DNA from: Dryomyza anilis
Taxonomy: Eukaryota > Arthropoda > Insecta > Diptera > Dryomyzidae
NCBI GenBank assembly: GCA_951804985.1
Contig: OX638132.1
Coordinates: 102,972,026 to 103,036,025, forward strand
Reading direction: 5' to 3'
Length of the DNA: 64,000 nt
The position numbers and the translations under genes are program-made. Shown one piece after another: positions 46,021 through 57,900 of the stretch (position 1 is its first letter; every line of letters starts with the position of its first letter). Under the pieces are notes generated by a model. That model saw only the letters and a program-made list of their open reading frames with translations. It was not told the origin of the DNA and did no database searches.

Positions 46021-48160
46021 AAAGTGAAGGACATATTAAATGACAAAGTAGAGCCATACAATTCTTAAAATTAAACATATTAATGTCAAATTAAAAATCT
46101 TGAATATAAAACAAATAAAAGTCTAAACAATTCAAATAAAAATATAACACTGCCCAACAAAACTCAAATTTTGATATGGTGCAGTAAAATATATGTAAAA
46201 TATTAGTTATTGCGCTGAATATTGTTAGCGCTGATTCTGAAAATGACATCAGTTTTGTAAAATTAGCTCCAGTTTTTGAGATATAGCCCATTTTTCAATA
46301 TCTCGTTTTTAAGTTCTTCTTTTATTTTTAAAATTCAAATAAAAGAAAAAACTGAAATTATCTTTTCGACATTAGACGCAGAAAACCTTGCACTATAATA
46401 CAAAAATTAGCTTTTATACGTGGAAAAATTAGTTTGCGAGATATAAGTAAAAGAAATTTAAAATTTTTTTATCTATAACACATTTTATGAACAAAAAAAC
46501 GTTATTACTTAATGGAAAAAATAAAAAAGAAAAATAATATAATATCAAATTCAAAAACTGTCAAAAGAAAAATATAGACAAAAAAAACAGATTTATCATT
46601 TATATTAGCAACCTATAATAATTTTAAAAATTAAAAAATAAAACAAAAGAATATTTTTTTTTATAAATTTATTTTATATTTGCTAATAAAACAAAAGTGC
46701 GAAAACAACGTTGCATACATAATAAAAAACGTTTTTCAGTAACATATAATTAAAAGTGAAAATAAATTATTAATAAATAAATAGAAAATAACTAAAAGTA
46801 ATAATAAATTTTACTAACTTCTGTGCCTCGTTTGTCTTAAGGAAACTTTTTGTGGAAAAGCAACAAAATTATTTGTCTTATGTGAATTATTTAAATTAGA
46901 TTTTAAATTAAATATTAATAATACTTAAGTTATTATTATTTTTGCCAGTATTTAATTAAATTTCATTGTGCAGGTCTTATAAGCAGTAAAAAATCTTCTT
47001 TTTTTTGTTAACTACTATAAAATGCTGTTTAAGAAACATTGAAAATGGTATTACTATTGGAAGAATTATTAAATGATTTATACAATTTTATTTGTTTGGT
47101 AAATTATTTGAAAACAAAATTTTATTTTGAATTGAATTTTTGTATTTATTTTTTTTATATTTGTATATAATATGATTGAATGCTGATTTTACGATTTTGA
47201 CTGCTTGACCCACACACACACACACTTAAATGTCTACAATACAACCATATAAATTGCTAATAGTTTTCATTAAAGTTTAGGTGTTGAAATGAAGCAGATG
47301 AATTATTTAATTAATTTATGAACTGGTTGAGCGATAATTTTACTTATTGTTCTTTATTTTATTTTTTGTGTCTGTTTTTTGTTTTTTATTTTTACTAGAA
47401 TTAATCATAATAAATAGCTAATGATGAATTTATTGTTGGCTAAGAAACGGAAAGATTTCCCTTTCATAGTAAGTACGCTTTTAAAAGTGACAAACATTTA
47501 AATGTACTATGTATTATATGTTAATCAGTTAATATTAATTAAAACAACCCACATATATTGTAATATGTATTATGTACATTTTAAGGACTTACTTCGCAAC
47601 TGATTTTTGTATTTTTGTGTCTGTCTTTCGTTAGTGTTTTTCATTTGTATTAAACATTTTATTGTAGGTAATTTTAATTACAATTTATACTGGATAATTT
47701 GATAGATTTTTTTTTATATATAATATAGATTTTTGTTTTATTTTTGTTAATTTTTCTTTAGCTAAAATCGAATTGAATCTCACTCTTTATCACTTGTTTT
47801 TATTTTTTAATATTTTATAATATCAGTAATTCAATAAAATTTAAATATCATAGAACTAGAACAACAATCATAGAATCTCATAGAAAAAACGCGCTGTCTT
47901 CAACATAACAAATAGTAATAAATATATTAATATAGTAGTAGTAAATATAGTAGTTACTTAGTGCTTAGTGCTTGCTAATTGTAGTTGCTACAATGACAAT
48001 AGATACTAATTACAGTTACGGCTATGACTCTTAATTATAATGATAGTTGGCATTGAGCAATAATCATGAGTTGCATACGTTTAAAAGTTAAGAGCATGAA
48101 ATTCTTAGTACTAATCATACATACAATACATACACAATAACAACTTATATATTAAACTCT
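46021..48160. other. Gene-free AT-rich DNA
   Basis: No coding or clear repeat structure apart from a short CA run at 47211-47225. It lies downstream of the 3' end of the zinc-finger gene. Confidence 0.5.
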
Positions 48161-48170
48161 TTTATTTATT
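48161..48170 (-). terminator. Candidate poly(A) signals for the zinc-finger gene
   Basis: TTTATTTATT on the plus strand gives two overlapping AATAAA signals on the minus strand, about 565 nt after the stop codon at 48732. Confidence 0.35.
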
Positions 48171-48269
48171 TTATATTTACATCAGTTATTAAGTCACTGA
48201 AGTTATAGCAAAATTCGAATGACATATATGATTTATCAATTATTCGATTAATTTTATGATTTTACTTAT

Positions 48270-48462
48270 TCATCAGTTATATATCACTCATAAATGTATC
48301 ACTCATAAAGATATCACTCATAAATATATCACTCATAAATATATCATCCATACAGCACCCATGCATTACTCAAACATCACTCAAACTTCACTCATACATC
48401 ACTCATACATCACTCATACATCACTCATACATCACTCAAACATCACTCATACATCACACACA
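48270..48462. repeat. 12-bp tandem repeat CATCACTCATAC / CATAAATATATC
   Basis: About 190 bp of 12-13-bp units, first ATCACTCATAAA(T)AT and then CATCACTCATAC. If the zinc-finger mRNA ends at 48.16 kb this lies in its 3' UTR, read as GUAUGAGUGAUG repeats. An open frame across it is a by-product of the repeat. Confidence 0.9.
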
Positions 48463-48731
48463 CAAACCAGCTATTATTCAGTTGATCTACGTTTAATTAT
48501 TGTGTGAATCTTAAGAAATGCAACGTCTTCACGGCGTACTTGTCATCATCCATACATCCATTCACTGTGTGTCTTTAAAATAGTAAAATTTTCATTTTAA
48601 TTGTAAGCTTATTTTCCAATAACGCTTCGATTGTCATTTTATGAATAGATTGTAACTTATAGATGATTAATTGTCGTCCTCAATTGTCGACACATAACGA
48701 AATTCGGTTCCAATGTAGTTTTGTGTTTGAT

Positions 48732-48906
48732 TCAATCTGTGGTTGGCTGCTGTTGCTGTTGTGACTTCAGTGTTGCTTGCATTTGTTGCTGCATCTGTGT
48801 TGAATGTTGCTGCAACAATTGCAGCTGTGGTTGTGTTTCGCCGCCGCCATCTTGTATGCGATGCGTCTTCATGTGTGCACTGCGACTCTTGACTTTGTTA
48901 AATACT
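48732..48906 (-). CDS. Zinc-finger co-repressor, last exon (finger 6, Gln-rich tail)
   Basis: It completes Lys1724 and encodes residues 1725-1781: VFNKVKSRSAHMKTH (second half of finger 6), then a Gln-rich tail ending QQQQQPTTD and TGA. The acceptor is TTTTTGCAG|AGTATT. The intron before it (48907-51529) cuts the finger between its CxxC and HxxxH halves. Confidence 0.9.
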
Positions 48907-51900
48907 CTGCAAAAACGCAATTAAATGAACATTTGTATCAATGAGTGTCGCATGCAAGACTTGGCAAGAGTACTGAATAAGAAGGAGTAACACAAAGAAA
49001 GAGCGATACAGGATGCGTTCATGCGGACGCCATGCAACAATGAATCTGAAAAATGTTCATAAATATAAGAAGCAACATGCTGCTGGCTGGCTCATGCATA
49101 TTATTTGTTGTGCACTCAGAAAAAATGTGTTCTACTAATTAAACATATATTATTTATGATCAATAAATAGTGTTGGATTTTTTCTGATTGCGTCTAACTA
49201 TAGTTGAAGCGGATACAACGTTGCTTATGTAAGTTACAAAATGTATAGTTGATTACTTATCCTTGATTTGTTGAAAATGGGAGCAGTATTTAATAATTAA
49301 GCAACAAAAAAAAAAACAAAAAAAAAAGTTTTTTTTATAAATTCGTCACTTTGCAATTATTTCTGAATGATCTATTTGCATTTTTATATATATCATAGAC
49401 AGTCGATTGTCTTATATAATATCGATGCTCCTCACAAAAAAAAAATATTTTATTATAGAGTCTATCACAATTTTCGTAGCTATGAATAGAAACACATTTG
49501 TTTTTTTGGCAACGAACAAAAAAGTACCATTTTTGAATTATACCTGCAAACATTTTGATTTTTAAGACTACTAAATGTGTCATACCTATGAGTTTTACTC
49601 ATATATGAGCACTTAAGAAAGCCCCATTTTATGAGCCCGAAAACCCTCATATTTATGAGACGTTTAATACCTTTAAAATATTCATATTTGAGCGTTTAAA
49701 AGAGCCCAAAAAGGCTCCCGAGCCCTAGGTAGAGGATTCCATTTTTTGAGTCAGAAAACCCTCATATTTATGAGACTTTTATTACTCCTAAAACAGTCAT
49801 ATTTGAGTACTAAAAAGCGCCCCAAAAATACTACAGAAACTTGGATAGTGAACTCGCTTTTAAGAGCCCGAAAATCCGCATATTTTTGATCATTTTTAAT
49901 ATTCTTTTAAACATTCACATTTTTTAGAATTTCTATACACCACAATTACTTCAATTTTGGAGTTTTCCCTCTTCAGAAATATAGAATGTGTCTTAAATGA
50001 ATCGAACATGTACTACATGTTCATGTTTTTCTTAATCCAGATATCAGTGAGAAAATACATCCATTTCATTTGATTTCCAATTCAAAACGTATATTAGAAT
50101 ATCAATTTTGATTAAACATAAGGCTCCTAATAAGTAAGCATACATAAGTAAGATACCTTTACGACTCCCTTTTCTGAGTGCTCTTGAAATATTCTTAAAT
50201 TTGATAATTTTATGAGTTTCATTTGAGGGGCTTCCTAAATCGCTCGTGAATCAGACACTATTATGAGTCAAATTTTGGAGCGTTCCTGAAACACTCTAAA
50301 ATATAGAGCTGGTATGAGTCTATTTCCTGAGCGCTCAGAAACAATTTTATTGTTGATGCTTATAGGAATCTAATATATGAGGGCTCCTAAATAACCCCTA
50401 AATATGAATCTTTTATGAGTTATATTTTTGAGAGCTCCGAAAATAGACTTAAATGAGAGTCTTTTTTTCTGAGGGCTCATAAAACACTTAAACATTGGTC
50501 TCCTTTATGACTCCAATTTCAGAGCTCTCCAAAATTGCGTAATGGGATGTTTTTCTATACAAGTCAAATATATTTCAATCGAATTTAATTTATTCAAGTT
50601 CTGTGGATCGAATTCAAATAATACCCCAGGCAGGCAGGTAGAACCCATTCCCGATTAAATAATTTCTTTTCTTCTTTTTTTATATGAAATGAACATTTTT
50701 ACAGGACTTCCCTATTCGTTGCTCAAAGAACGGCTCTAGTCGCATTCTATAAAATGTGCGCTAGCAGCGTTTTGTTTTTGTATTTCATCTTGATTAACAG
50801 TCTATTACAAATACCTAGAGATTAAATATAGTATATGTACACTCCACTCTACTGTCCGTGAAATATTCGGGTAATCTTCGTTCATCTATGATTGTTAGTA
50901 CTTCTGGGGTTAGGTTAGTTAACAACATAATTAGCAAATAATGGGTACAGCTCTGCATGGAATAGTTACGAAGAGGTTGGTGGTTAAGTGGTTTGGAAGG
51001 GGGCTAAAAATTAGCGGAATAAAACGTAAAAACATAGGATCATAATAAATTAATAAAATAAATAAACAATTTGTTAAAAAACTTACAATATCCTCCCGAA
51101 CGGATCTGGCAACAATTGGAACGTGGAACGATTTAAGGACGCCTACTAAATCACAAACATTCGCTCAGCGCACTCGCTTCTTTCGAAACCAGTTTCAATC
51201 ACATCTACTGACGACTCTTCTCTTAGAATCGGTACATGGAACAACACAACAACAACATTGATTATTATATAATATGCTATATATTGTAACGGGTTTTTGT
51301 TTTCGAGGTAACTGGATTGTTTAGCACTACATTTCTCGAATTGAATGGGAACAGGAGTCCGGAGGGATGGGAGACTGTAAGGAACATTATTCGGAAAGAG
51401 TGAACACTCTCTTGGTTTATTGGCCCGGTTTTGAATACGAATCAATCTATCAATCAATAAACTTTGCGTGCGATACTTTACGTTTGTAACATAAACGGAT
51501 GAATGGAAGGAAGTTTGGGGTAATCTTACTTGCCGCACACCTTGCAGGGAAAGTCGTCCTTAATATTTGACTGGCCTTGCGATTGCGCAGTCGTGCCGTT
51601 GACCTGTGCGGCAACGGAAGTCGACGTAGCTGATGAAGTGGCGGATGACGTTGACTGATTGTTGGTATTTCTACCATAACAATGAATTCGAGTATGTCCG
51701 TGAAGCGCAGCCTTGGATGTGAAACTCTAAACACGTAAACAACATTTGAGAAACTCAGCTCAAATGGTCGAATCAATGTTGACTTACCGCAGAACAATCT
51801 GGCATTTCACAGACATGTGGTCTTAGTTCTGTCGCTTGCTGGCTCACCAACGACGCAGAGTTGACCGATGTGCGTTCCGCCTTTAAATGGGTTACTTTGT

Positions 51901-54900
51901 AGTCCACACTTAGTTTCTTCCAGAAGTAATACATCTGAACGCATTCCCCAGTAGTTTTGGTTGTGATCTATGTCCGAAAACATATATAATATCCGAAGAC
52001 ATTTTGTATTTATCTCACTGCGAACTTACCTCCGTTGCAATGGTGCTAAAGTCCTTTCCGTGTCGTTCCAAACCCTGAAGAAATTGTTCAAGCTCATTAG
52101 CCGACCACTTCAATTGAAACGAATTTGACTGCGACTGCAAGAGGGTAAGAACAGCGCTGTGAGTATTTCCCGAAGCCTGCAGAAGCGCCTTCAGTGCTAC
52201 TTCCTCCGAGTGGTAGCCCAGTGGTACAGCTGAAGATTTGCTCATCTCAATGTAGCGCATCAGAAGTTTTTCATCGGCCTGCGCTCTAGGATGCCACATC
52301 AGTTCCTCACCGACGTTGCCCGCACTATCCGCAGCGCTACATGCCTCGAATGCTGGCAACTGGGCTTGGTAGGCCGAACCTAAGTTAACCTTTGAATCGT
52401 CAGAGAAGTCTACTAGACCAATGGGATCATCGAAATCATCTGCAATGGAGTCGAACGTTAAAGTGCCGGAGATGAAGGACCTGCGCATGCTGGAGTAGAG
52501 TCCGACCCCTTTGCGATCCGGATTCAGAATGGGCGCTGGTGTGTAGTGGGTTCGAGTGGGTTTGCGAAGCTTCGAGCGGTACGGCGACATCGCATGGTAC
52601 TTAGAGTAGTTATGCACTGAAAGGCTAGAATCGCTGGAATCGTTAGCACGCAGACGACGCTTCAGAATCGAGTTTGACTGTGCCATCAACACTATAGATT
52701 CAGTAGGCGCCACTGTGGGCGTTTCCGTTGCTATTGTTGCAGACATATTGATCGAGGTGGCGCCCGTGGAATTATTATTGAAGTAAAGGCTGCCGTCATC
52801 GACTTGAACGGTGCCACTTTCAGGTAACAGGTTGAGATTCGATTGCTGCAAATTTATTGCAATTTCCTCTTTGTCGGTGGATCCTGTGAATATGATGGGC
52901 TGCATCTCTGTGGTGTCTTTGTACTGTGTTGCCAGAGCATCATGCTGATGAGTACTGTTGCCAGAGCTAATGAACTGCTGAGTTTGGGCGAATGAAAGTG
53001 GGGCGATGGTCTGATCCGTATCTGCTTCGGTGGCGGTTGTCATCATTATTGGGTACTCATTGCCGTTCAGTTGAATAAAACTCGTCTGTGAGGACTGCTT
53101 TGTCTCAACACGTTGTTGATGTGACTGATGTTGCTGCTGTTGAAGTTGTGGTACATAAAGCTGTTGCTGCAATTGCACATGTTGCATTTGTTGCAATTGC
53201 TGTTGTCCACGTTGTTGCTGTCCAAAATCTCTGGGAGACGACGAAAGTAATGGGTCTTCCGAGTTTGGCATCATATGCGACTGTAGTCCAATTCCTGGCA
53301 AATAATACAAATCGATGACATTCTCCGACTGCGCTTCGCCGTTAATGTGTTCGTCCGGCAGCACCTCGCGCAACACCTCTTTCACCTCCTCCGCAGTGCC
53401 AATGCCACTAGTAAAGAACGACTCCGAGAGTGGAGAAGTTGCGTTACCGGAATCATCTAGAAACTCTTGATCGTCATCAAGGAATGACAAATTCTGCTCA
53501 GCGAATTCGCGCAGATCACACTCAGTGTCATCGGAGCCGCTTAGTAAATCCTCCACCTTAATTGGTGTGTCAAAGTCGCTCTCCTCCAAAACACTTTTTA
53601 GCTTCAAAATGTTCTCATTGTCCGTCATGTCGTTGACCGTATTATTGGTAGATGTCTTAAAGAAATCCGAATTCTCGGCATCTTTTAGAAAATCACTGTT
53701 GCACTTATCGCTGAAGAAAGCATTCGCATTCTCAACAAAATGTTGGCCCTCATCTACAAAAGGCGAAGATTGTGTGACATTCTCATGACTGGCCGGCGGT
53801 GTGGGATAAGTTAGTGGAGAATGCATTGGTGATATTATGGCACCCGTTGTCAGTTGTTTTATCTCGGAGACACGTGGTTTCGGACGCATGTTGATCACCT
53901 GCTGTATGTGATCTGTGTGAGAAACGCAGTTAGCGTTGGAGCTCGTGTTGGGCATGATCAACTCTTTGGAATGAAATGTTTGATAGTCAAGCAAGCTGTC
54001 TGGTAGTGATGTGACAACACTGGAGACAGTGTCTTCCACTGAATGTACGCCACTGGATGCGTTATCGGTAAGACTAAACTGATCGGAATGTACGGATTGA
54101 CTCTGATCAGCAGCATCATTGAGTAGTTCTATCGAATCGACGGTCTGTAGTAGCATCTCGGTGTCAGATACGTTGTAGACTTCCGTTTCATCAAACAGGC
54201 CGGTGCTGTCGGTGGAATAGGTGAGCGTATAGATGTCGCCACTGCTGCCCGTAGTTTGTGAGATTGTCAAGGACAATGGTGTCGTCTCGGACAAGGTAAG
54301 ACCTAACGGAGTAGAGAGTTGACTGGCCGTGGATGTGATCGCCGACGACGACTTGTTGGACAAAACTTGTAATTCGCTCGGTATCACAACCGCGCGATTA
54401 TTGGCGATTATTTGATGCTGCTGGGATCTGGCAGAGTTATTGTTGGTTGTGGTGGTAATTAAGTTATTTGTACTGTGCTGTGTGCGCTTTGTGGCTACGG
54501 CCACTCTGGTGCCGCGTTTTAGTAACTCAATGAGCGTCGAATCCTTAGGATCTGTTGAAGTGCTCTTGGTTATCAATGTCGGACTTGCAGATGGTGACAA
54601 CATTGCGTTGGTGTGGGTGGCTGTTGTCGTTCCAACGCCCACGCTTATGTTACCGCCGGTCTTTTGTTGCTTGGTGCTGTAAATTTCGATATTTTGTGGC
54701 AGGCCAATCTGTTGTATGCTCAAACTACTGTTTTTTATTGTCGTAACTGCAGGCAGCGCTCCGACGGAGCTGGAGTGTATTTTTGGGGTCAGGAAGTTCT
54801 CAAGATCGCTAGCCGATCGTCTAATCGTGTTGGTAGCTATACTACTGGGAGGTGCAGGAACTGCAAAGGCACCCTAAATGAACAAGCGGATATATTAAGA

Positions 54901-57900
54901 CTCTGTGAGTACTGATTATAACTTACCTTATTCAAATCTTTACTACGTTTATTTATAATCTTTTCCTCAATCAGAGCACGGACACCGATACTGGCTGTCT
55001 GTAGCGGTGGTCCGGATGTGTCTTTCTTCTCCGCTTTCTTAGCCTCGGGATCCTTCTTAAAGTATCCGCCATGCAGACGCATGTGACCATTCAGTGCTGG
55101 GATGTTTTTGAATTTCCGATGACACAAGTTGCACTCGACCGGTTTCTGGTCGATCTTGACAATATTGAGCAAATGCGGGTTTATAGCAGTCACTAACTGA
55201 TGGCTCTGCTGTAACTCTTTGTCGTCGACAGAATCCATAGCTGTGCTGGTGGTGGATACGTTATCCACAGTGATGGAAACTTTTTGGCTGCTGTTTAGTT
55301 GAGTCTACAATTAAGAAAACTATCAGTGCCTATTGTTCAGGCACGCAGAATATCACAGTACTACCTGCATGTTCCACGTTCTGGGTCGATTAATGCTAGC
55401 GCTCTGCATTTGCTGGACGGCCGTCGACTGTGCAGTGGTGGTGGATGTGGTGGTCGCTGTGTCCACCTTATAGGAGTTAACATTGGTCGATGTCGAGACC
55501 GTAATCTGGGCACTGGACTGTTTTGTCTGTTGCATAATTTGACTGATCAAATCAAGCTGTTGACGCGTTAAACCCTCACCCTCAAGATTCGTTTCAGTTA
55601 TGGAAATCGGCGAAGACACTGACACTGATGACGAGCTATTGGACGACGAGGGCGACAAAACTGTAACTGCTCCCTTAACATTGATAGACTTGAGTTGTTC
55701 CTCGGATAGCATCACACCTGTCTGTGCATCAACAACGCTGCCCGCGGTAGCAAAGTAGGTACGAATACAGGTGGCACCGTCTGGCGAACTGGCATCACCT
55801 GAAATGATTGATATTCAAGCATAAAAATGTCATGGATCTTAGTACTCAAATCATACCACTAGCTGTAGCCGGTGATAAACTCAGGCCGATGGGCGTGCCT
55901 GTTGTTGGCGAAAGTGACTGATTTTGTGGTGTGGCAGCAGCTGCAGCGGCTGCAGCAGCAGCGTGATGATTCTCGGTGTGTCGTCTCAGAGATCGCGCGT
56001 CACAGTAGGATTTTCCGCAACCTTCAGCCTTGCATTCGTACGGTTTCTTATTCCTGTGGGTCATCATGTGGCCATTTCTAAAGCGCAAAATAGAGCAACT
56101 TGTACTTGTGCACACAACACGTACTACTACACATGGCCCAACTTACAAATGATCCTGTCTTTTGAATGCTTTTGAACACATCGCACACACGTACTTCCGC
56201 TCATCACTGTGCGTCAGTTTATGCTTCGCCAAAGCAGATGCATTTCCAAATACTTTGCTGCAAACCTGTCAGAAGAAATTCATAAAAATCATACTCAATA
56301 TTTGCCAGTATTCAAAATTCCGGTTGACGTGAGACTATCGGCTAAATGCACAGTATTGAAAATACACTGGTCCTAACGCGCTAATGGCGGTCTTCCATTA
56401 ACAACTCTTCACTCGTACGGCAGCAATTCGGAGCTCTTGCTCATTACTTAATGCTATTTTTAAAAACTAATTAGAGCCACTGAGTGTGGGCCGCAATTAA
56501 TGTTGGGTAATGAAAAATACTATTATTTAGAAAGACCACAGCATGTGTGCGGAATTTTTCTAATATCGAGTTTAAATATTTCAATGAAATAAAACTACAA
56601 AAAAAATATATTGTAAAGTTTACCTCGCATTTCACATATTTGTATCCATATGATTACTGACAAGTAAACTAAAAACATATTTTGTAGGTCTGTCTGTCAA
56701 TCAGTTAATATGTCGGAAGTTCAAATTGCGAATCAGATATATATCTGCCATTTTGTATTGAACAATATTAATGGAATGTGTTAAATCATAAATGTAGTTG
56801 GATTTTCATAGCATTCTTCTTCTGTACTTTTAAAGTTATTTCCCGGACGAATTCAATTTAAATACATACATTATTCATTTTAATATATAATTTATGAGAA
56901 AGTATTGTTGAACGTTAGTATTATCAGTAACCCCTCTGCAATCCATCAGAATTACATCAGAATTACATCGGAAAAAATCGTAATTGTCTCCGAATAGCAA
57001 CAATGCTTCCTCGAATTGACAGGATTGTATATGAAAAAAATTGTTTAGGGCAGAATTGTCTAAAGCCCATTACCGCAAACCCGTAAACCATAAAAATTAA
57101 TGCGGGGAAGATATGTTTCTGGGAAAAATTATCTAAGGTAAGAATTGTCAAGAAGTGTCCGGAGGAGAATTGTCTCTGGGAAGAGTTAAGGGTATTAATA
57201 GGAACTATGTCACAAACCTTGACTTGAACTTCATCACCAAAGTAAAAATAAAGTAATTTATTTCATTTCGATTTACCTGACACTGTTGCGGTCCGTGTCT
57301 TGTGGGCGATGATATTTTGGGTCTGGATTTCTTTACAATACTCGGTGGACTGGAACCAGGAACATGTTGTTTGTTGTTGTTGATGCTGTTGCTACTACTA
57401 CTACTACTGCTGAGGCACGCAATATTCGCAGTGCTGTTGCCACAGACAATAAGTAAACTGTCGTTGCTGTTGCTGCTACTGAAATTACTGTTGCTACTGA
57501 TGCTGCTGTTGCTGCAGTTGCTGTTGCTACTGTTGATATTGTTATTGCTGTTGCTAAGTATGTCAGCAGCAGTGCTGCAGCTCATGGTTTGCACATTCGC
57601 TAAGTGAATGTTGCCGATACTGTTGCTACGACTAATGCTAGTGCTGCAGTTTCTATGGTTGTTGCTATTGCTGCTGCATCTGTTGGTGGTACTGGTAGAT
57701 GTGCTGACAGTGTGTGTGGCTTCTTTAATTTGGAGCTTAGCTTTATTGATGCAGTTGTTGTTGTTGCTATTAACTGTGATTCTGTTGGCGAGGATGTTGC
57801 TACTGCTATTCGAACTATTGTTGTTGTTATTTTTTAATGCTAAAATTAAGATAAAAAAATATATAATTTATATGAATAAAATGAAGCAGGCATTAAACCG

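Noticed and set aside
48256..48507. Open frame with THK(C/Y)I repeats
   Set aside because: Pure translation of a 12-bp tandem repeat.
51146..51538. 130-codon minus-strand open frame
   Set aside because: It lies mostly in the intron following the exon that ends at 51530, and does not continue the zinc-finger reading frame; the spliced frame goes to 48906.
53088..54915. Plus-strand open frames inside the large zinc-finger exon
   Set aside because: Antisense shadows of a 948-codon exon with clear ELM2 and SANT motifs.
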